Assembly: GCA_016704485.1 (NCBI GenBank)
Contig: JADJAA010000002.1
Span: 372,001 to 436,000, forward strand
Length of the DNA: 64,000 bases
Origin: Flavobacteriales bacterium
Lineage (GTDB): Bacteria; Bacteroidota; Bacteroidia; Flavobacteriales_F; PHOS-HE28
Direction: 5' to 3'
Within the stretch, counting starts at the first letter, position 1. Each line of letters opens with the position of its first letter. Under the pieces are notes generated by a model, which did not search any database, was not told where the DNA came from, and saw only the letters and a list, made by a program, of their open reading frames with translations. Positions 36,752-44,325 of this stretch are shown piece by piece. The translations under genes were made by a program, and so were the position numbers.

Positions 36752-37708
36752 CTAGTTTTTCCGCTTCATCACCTTGTTGGTGGCAGCCACGATATCCGGA
36801 ACATCCAACCCGTATTTCTTCAGCAATTCGTTTGCTGTCCCACTCTCCCCGAAGCTGTCGTTCACCGCGACGTATTCCTGCGGTGCTGGAAATTGCGTAG
36901 CCAATGCTTGAGCAATGGTATCGCCCAAACCACCATACTTGTTGTGTTCCTCGCAGGTCACCACGCATCCGGTCTTCCTAACGGAACGTAGGACAGCTTC
37001 CGTATCCAAAGGTTTGATCGTGTGTACGTTGATCACTTCGGCCTTAATGCTTTGCTTGGCCAATTCCTCTGCTGCTTGTAACGCACGCCAAACGAGGTGA
37101 CCACAGGCGAAAATGCTTACATCTGAACCTTCGATCAACAGTTGCGCTTTACCGATCTCGAATGGCATGACAGCTGGGATGAACACCGGCCATTTCGGTC
37201 TACCGAATCGCAGGTAAACAGGACCTTCATGGGCGCCAATGGCGATGGTGGCCTGCTTGGTTTGATTGTAGTCGCACGGCACGATCACGGTCATGCCCGG
37301 CAACATGCGCATCAAACCGATATCCTCCAGGATCTGGTGTGTTGCACCGTCTTCACCAAGGGTAAGTCCTGCATGGCTAGCACAGATCTTCACGTTCTTA
37401 CCGGAATAGGCGATGCTCTGCCGGATCTGATCATAAACGCGTCCGGTCGAGAAATTCGCGAACGTACCGGTGAAGGGGATCTTACCTCCAATGGTAAGAC
37501 CGGCGGCGATGCCCATCATATTGGCTTCAGCAATACCAACCTGGAAAAAGCGATCGGGGAAGTCCTTTACGAAGGCATCCATTTTCAACGAGCCGATAAG
37601 GTCTGCGCACAATGCCACAACGTTCGGGTCCTTCTTACCGAGTTCATGGAGTCCTGCACCGAAACCACTACGTGTGTCTTTTTGATCGAGTTGGGGGAAC
37701 GCTGTCAT
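36752..37708 (-). CDS. Transketolase, C-terminal subunit
   Basis: A 318-residue protein equivalent to the pyrimidine-binding and C-terminal domains of transketolase. Motifs are FFQVGIAEANMMGIAAGL (conserved catalytic Glu), FANFSTGRVYDQIRQSIAY, THQILEDIGLMRMLPGM, and the C-terminal-domain EEHNKYGGLG. It would pair with the N-terminal subunit at 39309-40181 to interconvert pentose-phosphate sugars. The ATG lies 3 nt after the stop of the VWA gene, so it is translated from the same message. Confidence 0.94.
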   Translation of the reverse strand: MTAFPQLDQKDTRSGFGAGLHELGKKDPNVVALCADLIGSLKMDAFVKDFPDRFFQVGIAEANMMGIAAGLTIGGKIPFTGTFANFSTGRVYDQIRQSIAYSGKNVKICASHAGLTLGEDGATHQILEDIGLMRMLPGMTVIVPCDYNQTKQATIAIGAHEGPVYLRFGRPKWPVFIPAVMPFEIGKAQLLIEGSDVSIFACGHLVWRALQAAEELAKQSIKAEVINVHTIKPLDTEAVLRSVRKTGCVVTCEEHNKYGGLGDTIAQALATQFPAPQEYVAVNDSFGESGTANELLKKYGLDVPDIVAATNKVMKRKN

Positions 37709-37711
37709 TTC

Positions 37712-39136
37712 TTAGAAATTAACGGTTGTTGAACGTCCGCTTTCAATGGTGACGTCCTTGGTGATGGATAGTTCGGTTCGTTGTGCCTTACCACTTCTAT
37801 AAAGCACTTGGTAGTTGCCGGGTAATAACCGGTATTGGGATCGCACGGAAAGCGGGTCCATATCAGCGACCCATTCCAGTTCATCGCCACGTTTTACGAA
37901 TATGGCACCCGGCCCACTTGCCGAGGGCAGAATGTTCAATGTGCCAGGACGTGGAACCGCGATCTCAGTGGTCTTGCCTTGTTGGACCTTTACATCGGTG
38001 ATCAAAAGGCGGGGTAGGGTAAGCACCTCCAGATCGTAAAAGCCGGTGCGCAGTCGTTGGCTGGTTCCTAGGGATTGGACATGAAGCGTTGATAGTTCAT
38101 CTTTGCGACGGATGATGCATGGAATTGTCTGCGCATCCGGAGGGCCACTCCCCAAGTTGAGTTGTAAGGTCCCAAGGCCTGCATCAACGGCAATGATGTT
38201 GTGTATGCCAGGCCGCACCTTCACATCTTCGCGTACGCTAGGGGGTAAGGTATGAGCTACCACGCGGTAGGTATGGATCGGGTCTATGCTCAGGGTATCC
38301 GGAATATTCCGGTCGTTCATAGTGTGTACGAAGTGATACAATGGTAGACCGGTTTTCTGATCATAGAACGTCACGGGTACGTCGGTCTCAGTGGGTTGGC
38401 CGTTCTCGGTCATTAAGCTTACTTGAGCCGTTGTGCTGTTCAACGCTTGCGTCACCACCACTTTCAGCACGTGTTCGAAAAGTTCCGGTGTGCTTGCATC
38501 AAAATAATTTCCAACGCACTGAAGGCTGTACTTGTCCGCTTCGATCAGGCCAACACCGATAACGAAGGGTTTCAGCGTGATCCCTTTTGCTTGCAGTGCG
38601 CGACTGACCGCACAGGGATCCTCATCGCACGCTTCAATGCCATCTGTAATAAGAATGATCACGTTCCTCACCTTTCGATCGCCCGGACCGGTCGCAGGAA
38701 AATCGCCACCGGATTTTTCCAATGATCGTGCTATTGGTGTAGTGCCTTGGCAACGCACGCTGTTCAATACGTTGCGCATAGCTGGAATTGCGTTCGCGCT
38801 GAACGGAACTTCCAACTTGGTATCATCGCAATCCTGATTTCCAGGGACGATCGCGGTCTGGTGCCCGTACAACCGCAATGCCAGTTCGAGGTCCGGTTGC
38901 CCTTCCAATTCCTTTAGGCTTTTCAGTAAGAGTTCACGCGCGGTGTTGATCTTCGGTTGATTGCCCCAGAACGCATTCATGCTATTGCTGGCGTCCATTA
39001 CGAACAACATGCGCGTAAGGGCAGGTTCGGGTGCTTGTTCTTGGGCAAACGCGTTTCCTCCGATACCCATAGCGAAAGCAATAGCCAAGAAATGCTTCGG
39101 GAAAAAACGCGAATAGTACCACATTGTGTTAGTCAT
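37712..39136 (-). CDS. Exported VWA-domain protein lying between the two transketolase subunits
   Basis: A 474-residue protein. A signal peptide (HFLAIAFAMGIGGNAFAQ) precedes a von Willebrand A domain with the MIDAS motif DASNSM near residue 49, and later TTPIARSL and ITDGIEACDEDPC. The second half is beta-rich with repeated Ig-like or carboxypeptidase-regulatory-like strands and no membrane anchor. VWA domains bind divalent metal and protein ligands, so I infer an envelope or surface binding protein. There is no obvious link to sugar metabolism, yet it is tightly packed between tktN and tktC. Confidence 0.82.
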   Translation of the reverse strand: MTNTMWYYSRFFPKHFLAIAFAMGIGGNAFAQEQAPEPALTRMLFVMDASNSMNAFWGNQPKINTARELLLKSLKELEGQPDLELALRLYGHQTAIVPGNQDCDDTKLEVPFSANAIPAMRNVLNSVRCQGTTPIARSLEKSGGDFPATGPGDRKVRNVIILITDGIEACDEDPCAVSRALQAKGITLKPFVIGVGLIEADKYSLQCVGNYFDASTPELFEHVLKVVVTQALNSTTAQVSLMTENGQPTETDVPVTFYDQKTGLPLYHFVHTMNDRNIPDTLSIDPIHTYRVVAHTLPPSVREDVKVRPGIHNIIAVDAGLGTLQLNLGSGPPDAQTIPCIIRRKDELSTLHVQSLGTSQRLRTGFYDLEVLTLPRLLITDVKVQQGKTTEIAVPRPGTLNILPSASGPGAIFVKRGDELEWVADMDPLSVRSQYRLLPGNYQVLYRSGKAQRTELSITKDVTIESGRSTTVNF

Positions 39137-39250
39137 TCAACCTACAACGAGAAAAGCGTGCCGAACTCTCCATTCGTGCTGAGGCCCCATGATCCCGTTC
39201 CATTCAATTCTTTGCTCATTCTTACCGCGACAGCGTGTCTTCCTTATTCT

Positions 39251-39295
39251 GATCAGTCACCCCGGAGAGCGTGGAACGATCATCCGGGGCTGATC
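39251..39295. terminator. Stem-loop after the transketolase N-subunit gene
   Basis: GATCAG and CTGATC (39251-39256 and 39290-39295) and inner CCCCGGA and TCCGGGG (39260-39266 and 39283-39289) form a bulged stem in the spacer 39137-39308. No T-run follows on the minus strand, so it may be a processing or attenuation hairpin rather than a full terminator. Confidence 0.45.
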
Positions 39296-39308
39296 TTCTG
39301 ATCATTTT

Positions 39309-40181
39309 TCAGTAATCACCAAGTGTTTCTTCCAACTGTGCCAGCGCGTCCTTCAATTGTTGGTCATTCGGTGCGATACCGTGCCATTCATGACTGTTCA
39401 TCATGAAATCCACGCCTTGGCCCATTTCGGTGCGCATCAGGATCATCACTGGTTTTCCTTTGCCAGTCAATTTCTTGGCTTGATCCAAGGTCTTCACGAC
39501 TTCGGCCATAACATTCCCGTTCATCGCCAGAACGGTCCAGCCGAATGCTTCCCATTTACCACGCAGGTCTCCAAGTGGCATCACATCATCAACATCCCCA
39601 TCGATCTGTCGACCATTGTAGTCTATGGTGCTTATCAGGTTGTCGACTTTCTTACCCGCAGCGAACATCGCGGCTTCCCAGATCTGCCCTTCTTGTAACT
39701 CTCCGTCACCATGCAAGGTGTATACGATGCGGTCGTCATTGTTTAGCTTCTTCGCCAACGCAGCCCCGATGGCAACACTAAGTCCTTGACCCAAGGAGCC
39801 ACTTGCAACGCGAACGCCCGGCAGGTCTTCGTGTGTTGTTGGGTGACCTTGCAAACGCGTATTGAGTTTTCGGAACGTGGAAAGCTCCTCCACAGGAAAA
39901 TAGCCACTGCGAGCAAGAACACTATAGAATACCGGGCTGATATGGCCATTGCTCAAAAAGAACAGGTCCTGTCCTTTTCCATCCATATCCCATACCGAAG
40001 GATCATGCTGCATGACATGAAAATACAATGCTGTAAGAAAGTCGGTACAGCCAAGCGAACCACCGGGGTGACCGCTTTGTACTCCATGAACCTGTCGTAC
40101 GATGTCCCGTCTTACTTGGGAGGCCGTGCGTTCCAGTTCGGCAATGTTCAATTGAGTAACAACGGTCGGGGATGTAGGCAT
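39309..40181 (-). CDS. Transketolase, N-terminal subunit
   Basis: A 290-residue thiamine-diphosphate-binding half of transketolase. It has the start-of-fold GHPGGSLGCTDFLTALYF, GHISPVFYSVLARSGYF, the GSLGQGLSVAIGAA loop, and the TPP motif GDGELQEGQIWEAAMFA ending in the metal-ligand region (IDYNGRQIDG). Its partner is at 36752-37708, separated by the VWA gene. A -7 box lies 25 nt upstream. Confidence 0.94.
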   Translation of the reverse strand: MPTSPTVVTQLNIAELERTASQVRRDIVRQVHGVQSGHPGGSLGCTDFLTALYFHVMQHDPSVWDMDGKGQDLFFLSNGHISPVFYSVLARSGYFPVEELSTFRKLNTRLQGHPTTHEDLPGVRVASGSLGQGLSVAIGAALAKKLNNDDRIVYTLHGDGELQEGQIWEAAMFAAGKKVDNLISTIDYNGRQIDGDVDDVMPLGDLRGKWEAFGWTVLAMNGNVMAEVVKTLDQAKKLTGKGKPVMILMRTEMGQGVDFMMNSHEWHGIAPNDQQLKDALAQLEETLGDY

Positions 40182-40206
40182 CTATTGTGGGGCTATGCTA
40201 AGCTGC

Positions 40207-40214
40207 CAAAAGTA
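40207..40214 (-). promoter_or_regulatory. -7 box (TACTTTTG) of the transketolase/VWA/sigma run
   Basis: On the minus strand TACTTTTG matches TAnnTTTG 25 nt before the tktN ATG. It is the only exact box I find ahead of the minus-strand genes from tktN to the Spy-like gene. No -33 TTG is visible at the expected distance. Confidence 0.45.
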
Positions 40215-40367
40215 GCCAGCACAGAACGGGGAGAACCGGTGTGTGCAGAACTTTTCAAAAGTGCTGTTCATACATTGCAGTTGCGCCAGAATTGTTCATG
40301 TTGTTCGATCGGGCGAAAAGGGTCTTTGATCGTTAATTAATTCCGTGCTCGTCGAAATAATGCATTC

Positions 40368-40490
40368 ACGCAGGCAACACATTGACATTCCTGCGTTGTC
40401 TATATGTCACCAAGGGAGTTGATCAAAGGTTGGTACTTTTGGTTTTGGACCAACCTCAGTTAGAGCGGGAGCAGTATTGCTTCCGCTCTA
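40368..40490. other. Three consecutive stem-loops upstream of ychF
   Basis: ACGCAGG/CCTGCGT (40368-40396), GGTTGGT/ACCAACC (40428-40455) and TAGAGCGG/CCGCTCTA with inner AGCA/TGCT (40461-40490) follow each other. The third is strong, about 13 bp with one wobble, and is followed by CTATTTTG. This fills most of the spacer 40182-40568. It could be a terminator plus leader, or a structured 5' region of ychF. A fourth small palindrome, CCTGC-CAAA-GCAGG, lies at 40537-40550. Confidence 0.5.
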
Positions 40491-40568
40491 CTATTTTGTG
40501 GATGTTGATTGTTTTGGTTCAGGTACCTTCGCGCCCGCCTGCCAAAGCAGGGCCCGAAAACCTCCACC

Positions 40569-41666
40569 ATGGCATTGAAATGCGGCATTGTAGGCCTACC
40601 GAATGTAGGCAAGAGCACTTTGTTCAATTGTTTGAGCAATGCGAAAGCACAAGCAGCGAATTTTCCGTTCTGCACCATAGAACCCAATGTTGGCATCATT
40701 ACAGTACCTGACGCTCGGTTGAATAAGCTTGCGGAACTCGTAAAGCCACAACGCATTCTACCTACAACGGTGGAGATCGTTGACATTGCCGGTCTGGTAA
40801 AAGGAGCGAGCAAGGGCGAAGGACTTGGGAATCAATTTCTAGGAAATATTCGTGAGTGCGATGCTATACTGCACGTATTGCGTTGCTTCGATGACCCGAA
40901 CGTGGTTCATGTGGATGGCAATGTGGATCCTGTCCGTGACAAAGAAGTGATCGATATCGAATTGCAATTGAAGGATCTGGAAACGGTTGAGGCGCGGATC
41001 AAGAAAGTTGAGAAAGGAGCGAGCACTGGTGATAAGGATGCAAAGAAGCGGTTCGAACTGCTCTCCAAGATCCGCGAGCATTTGCTGAAAGGCGAAAGTG
41101 CCCGCGCAGCGATCGATGAGAATACCGATCCCGTATTGTTGAACGAGTTCCAACTTCTTACCACCAAGCCCGTGATGTACGTGTGCAACGTGGATGAGAA
41201 GAGTGCGGTAACCGGTAATGCATACGTCGAGAAAGTGAAGGCGGCAGTGGCACATGAGAATGCAGAAGTGATCTTCGTCACTGCTGCGATCGAAGCGGAG
41301 ATCGCATCGCTGGACACCCCGGAAGAGCGCGAAATGTTTCTTGCTGACATGGGTTTGAATGAGCCGGGGGTGAACAAATTGATCCACGCAGCATACCACC
41401 TGTTGAAACTTCAGACCTACTTCACTGCGGGTGTTCAAGAAGTCCGTGCGTGGACGATACACCAAGGCGATACAGGTCCTAAGGCAGCTGGTGTTATTCA
41501 CAGCGATTTCGAGAAAGGCTACATCCGAGCCGAGGTCATGGCCTACGCTGATTTCATTACGCTAGGCAGCGAAGCTGCTTGTCGCGCTGCGGGTAAACTG
41601 CGCGTGGAAGGGAAGGAGTATATCGTAAAGGATGGGGATGTGATGCACTTTTTGTTCAATGTGTGA
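40569..41666 (+). CDS. ychF: Redox-regulated ATPase / GTPase-like YchF (OLA1 family)
   Basis: A 365-residue Obg-like P-loop protein. The P-loop GLPNVGKST lies at about 9-17, the G2/G3 region includes NFPFCTIEPNVG and DIAGLVKGASKGEGLGNQFL, and the modified G4 is YVCNVDE, the change that makes YchF prefer ATP. A coiled-coil and C-terminal TGS domain (TYFTAGVQEVRAWTIHQG to VMHFLFNV) complete the family. ATG 40569 is the family start; the frame's earlier ATG would add 20 unrelated residues across the palindrome at 40537. Confidence 0.97.
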   Translation: MALKCGIVGLPNVGKSTLFNCLSNAKAQAANFPFCTIEPNVGIITVPDARLNKLAELVKPQRILPTTVEIVDIAGLVKGASKGEGLGNQFLGNIRECDAILHVLRCFDDPNVVHVDGNVDPVRDKEVIDIELQLKDLETVEARIKKVEKGASTGDKDAKKRFELLSKIREHLLKGESARAAIDENTDPVLLNEFQLLTTKPVMYVCNVDEKSAVTGNAYVEKVKAAVAHENAEVIFVTAAIEAEIASLDTPEEREMFLADMGLNEPGVNKLIHAAYHLLKLQTYFTAGVQEVRAWTIHQGDTGPKAAGVIHSDFEKGYIRAEVMAYADFITLGSEAACRAAGKLRVEGKEYIVKDGDVMHFLFNV

Positions 41667-41827
41667 GTCTTTGGTGCAAAGCGATTTCGGATACTGAAGG
41701 CCGATACGAACACAAGCTCACCGCTTCATTATCTGCCTAGCCATAGCCCTTCCTTATCCTGATCCAGCCGCAATGTTCAATGGCGCAATAGCTCCATGGA
41801 CGGGCGATCGGTACTCCGTGGTACCGG

Positions 41828-41835
41828 TAAATTTG
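41828..41835 (+). promoter_or_regulatory. -7 box (TAAATTTG) upstream of the M3 peptidase gene
   Basis: An exact TAnnTTTG match. It lies 22 nt before the ATG at 41858 that starts the interrupted signal peptide, and about 124 nt before the intact frame's ATG at 41960. The spacing favours 41858 as the ancestral start. Confidence 0.55.
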
Positions 41836-41857
41836 CGACCCCTTAGTTTCAGAACGA

Positions 41858-41959
41858 ATGAAGAATAGAGCTTCCATGATCGGCACCACGGCCGTGCTAT
41901 CATAACTAATTTGTGCTTGTGGCGATAGGAATGTTGAGAAAACCACAATAGAGACCCGA
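41858..41959 (+). pseudogene. Lipoprotein signal peptide of the M3 peptidase gene, cut by an in-frame TAA
   Basis: From ATG 41858, in the same frame as the peptidase, the sequence reads MKNRASMIGTTAVLS, stop (TAA 41903-41905), LICACGDRNVEKTTIETR, then the called ATG at 41960. Basic start, hydrophobic core and a LICAC lipobox are exactly what a lipoprotein form of this enzyme should have. A single T-to-A change (TTA to TAA) would explain it. I read this as a lost or mis-sequenced N-terminus. Confidence 0.6.
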
Positions 41960-43993
41960 ATGAATCCCTTCGCAGCAGAAAGTACATTGCCCTTTCATGC
42001 ACCACCTTTCGATAAGATCAAGACCAGTGATTTCCAACCGGCGATCGAGCAGGGTATGGCTGCACAGTTGAAAGAGGTGGAAGCTATTGCGAACAGCGCG
42101 GATGCTCCTACATTCGAGAATACGATCGTGGCCATTGAGAGAACAGGTCAAATGCTCGTACGTGCTTCATCCACGTTCTTCAACCTGACTGGAAGCGCAA
42201 CAAACGACAGCTTGCAAGCGATCAAAGAGGATCTAGCACCGAAGTTGGCAGCACACGGTGATGCGATCAGTTTGGATCCGAAACTCTTCGTCCGCATTAA
42301 AGCATTGTACGACCAGCGCACCACATTAGGTCTGGACCCTGTTTCTGACCGTTTGTTGGAGCGGTACTACACCCGCTTCGTGCGTTCTGGTGCCTTGCTG
42401 GATGAGGAGGCCAAAACGCAGATGAAGAAGTTGAACGAGGAAGAAGCTGGATTGAAGACCAAGTTCGAGGATAACATATTGAAAGAGCGTGCGGCATTGG
42501 CCGTTGTCGTGGATGATGTGAAGCAGTTGGATGGCTTAACTCCAGATGCGATCGAAGCGGCAGCAGCGGCGGCAAAGGCAAAAGGGCAGGAGGGCAAGTG
42601 GTTGATCGATCTGCGGAACACAACGTCCCAACCAGCATTGACCGACTTGAAAGATCGCGCATTACGCGAGCGTGTTTTCAAAGCGTCGATCTCGCGTAAC
42701 AGCCACGGCGGCGAATACGACAACAGCAAGATCATTACCCGGTTGGCACAGTTGCGCGCGGAAAAGGCCAAGCTGTTGGGCTTCCCGAATTGGGGTGCGT
42801 ATGTGATGGACGATCAGATGGCGAAGGACCCGGCCACCGCGATGAAGTTATTGAGCGGCATGGCCCCGGCGGCCGCCAAGAATGCAAAAGCGGAACTCGC
42901 AAAATTGCAGGCCTTGGCAGACAAACAGAAAGCGGGTATCCAAGTGGAGGCCTGGGATTGGGACTTCTACGCCGAGCAAGTGCGCAAGGCCGAATTCGAT
43001 CTGGACGAAGCTGCCGTTAAGCCCTATTTGGAGTTCGAAAGCGTATTGCAGAACGGTGTGTTCTACGCAGCGAACCAGTTGTACGGACTGTCATTCAAAG
43101 AGCGCAAGGACCTACCGGTCTATCAGCCGGACGTGCGCGTCTTCGACATCATCGACACCAACGGTGAAGCGATCGGTCTGTTCTACGGCGACTACTACGC
43201 ACGCGACAACAAGAACGGCGGTGCGTGGATGAGCAGCTTCGTGGACCAGAGCACCTTGCTTGAAAATCAGCCGGTGATCACCCAGAACTGCAACTACATC
43301 AAGCCCGCTGCTGGTCAACCCTTGCTCTTGAGCTGGGACGATGTGACCACGCTCTTCCATGAGTTTGGTCATGCGCTGCACGGCATGATGTCCGACCAGA
43401 AGTATCCGAAGTTCAGCGGTACCGCTACAAGCACCGACTTTGTGGAATTCCCAAGTCAGGTGAATGAGAATTGGGCTATGGTGCCGCAGGTCTTCAACAA
43501 CTACGCGAAGCATTACGATACCGGTGTAGTGATGCCGAAGGAGCTCGCAGTGAAACTACGGAAGGCCAGCAAATTCAACCAAGGCTATGCCACCACTGAG
43601 TACTTGGCCGCTGCATTGCTCGATCTGGAATGGCACAGCTTAAGTGCCGATGCACCGCGTGTTACCGACGTTGCCGCATTCGAAGCCGCTGCCTTGAAGA
43701 AGTACGGTTTGGACATTGCGCAGGTACCACCACGCTACAAGAGCTGCTACTTCAATCATAGCTGGACGGATTATGCGGCCAACTACTACGCCTACATCTG
43801 GAGCGAAGTGATGGATGCCGATGCCTTCGCGTGGTTCAACGAACACGGCGGATTGACCCGTGCGAACGGAGATAAGTTCCGCGCAGCGATCCTGAGCCAA
43901 GGTGGCAGTAAGCCGGAAGAGCAGATGTACCGCGACTTTACAGGCAGGGATCCACGCGTGGAACCGTTGCTCGTGAAGCGGGGACTGAAGTAG
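41960..43993 (+). CDS. dcp: M3 family oligopeptidase / peptidyl-dipeptidase (Dcp-like)
   Basis: The intact frame gives 677 residues with thimet-oligopeptidase architecture: an all-helical N-terminal part and the zinc motif HEFGHALHGM (H467-E468, H471), then TSTDFVEFPSQVNENWA carrying the third ligand Glu and substrate-side residues, and near the end YKSCYFNHSW, which carries the conserved late tyrosines. NPFAAESTLPFHAPPFDKIK is the usual start of the mature enzyme. Relatives in this phylum are often lipoproteins, and a matching signal peptide is present upstream but broken by a stop. Dcp-type enzymes release C-terminal dipeptides. If translation begins at 41960 the protein would stay in the cytoplasm. 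Confidence 0.9.
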   Translation: MNPFAAESTLPFHAPPFDKIKTSDFQPAIEQGMAAQLKEVEAIANSADAPTFENTIVAIERTGQMLVRASSTFFNLTGSATNDSLQAIKEDLAPKLAAHGDAISLDPKLFVRIKALYDQRTTLGLDPVSDRLLERYYTRFVRSGALLDEEAKTQMKKLNEEEAGLKTKFEDNILKERAALAVVVDDVKQLDGLTPDAIEAAAAAAKAKGQEGKWLIDLRNTTSQPALTDLKDRALRERVFKASISRNSHGGEYDNSKIITRLAQLRAEKAKLLGFPNWGAYVMDDQMAKDPATAMKLLSGMAPAAAKNAKAELAKLQALADKQKAGIQVEAWDWDFYAEQVRKAEFDLDEAAVKPYLEFESVLQNGVFYAANQLYGLSFKERKDLPVYQPDVRVFDIIDTNGEAIGLFYGDYYARDNKNGGAWMSSFVDQSTLLENQPVITQNCNYIKPAAGQPLLLSWDDVTTLFHEFGHALHGMMSDQKYPKFSGTATSTDFVEFPSQVNENWAMVPQVFNNYAKHYDTGVVMPKELAVKLRKASKFNQGYATTEYLAAALLDLEWHSLSADAPRVTDVAAFEAAALKKYGLDIAQVPPRYKSCYFNHSWTDYAANYYAYIWSEVMDADAFAWFNEHGGLTRANGDKFRAAILSQGGSKPEEQMYRDFTGRDPRVEPLLVKRGLK

Positions 43994-44325
43994 ATCGCGA
44001 ACGGATATCCTATTTTCCCACAGCACTTCAGCAAAAGTGATCTGAACGAATACCATTGGGTGAAGGTGATCAGGCCATCGGTGGTGAGGTTCCGATGCAG
44101 ACCATGAAAATTGATCGGATGATGACTGAATACAGTGGTCTTCATATCTTTTTGTGATCGATCCGGCGAATTTTACTGTTCCTGTCCTTGACACTTGCTT
44201 AGTTTTGGGTTTCTTGCTGCAATGGCTGAACACTTCCCCGTTCAACGCATTTACTGCTAGTTCACTCTCCCACAGTGACACTATCTCCTCTGTTTTTGTA
44301 AGTGCTGATCGGATCAAAAAATTCC
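43994..44325. other. Long spacer before the metzincin protease gene
   Basis: I see no gene, strong hairpin or exact promoter box here. TATCTTTTTG at 44145-44154 resembles a -7 box with two extra Ts and would leave a leader of about 170 nt. Short frames in this stretch lack protein-like composition. Confidence 0.4.

Noticed and set aside
41903..41905. Recoded stop (readthrough) in the M3 peptidase signal peptide
   Set aside because: The codon is TAA, and no selenocysteine- or pyrrolysine-type signal is seen; point mutation or error is simpler.
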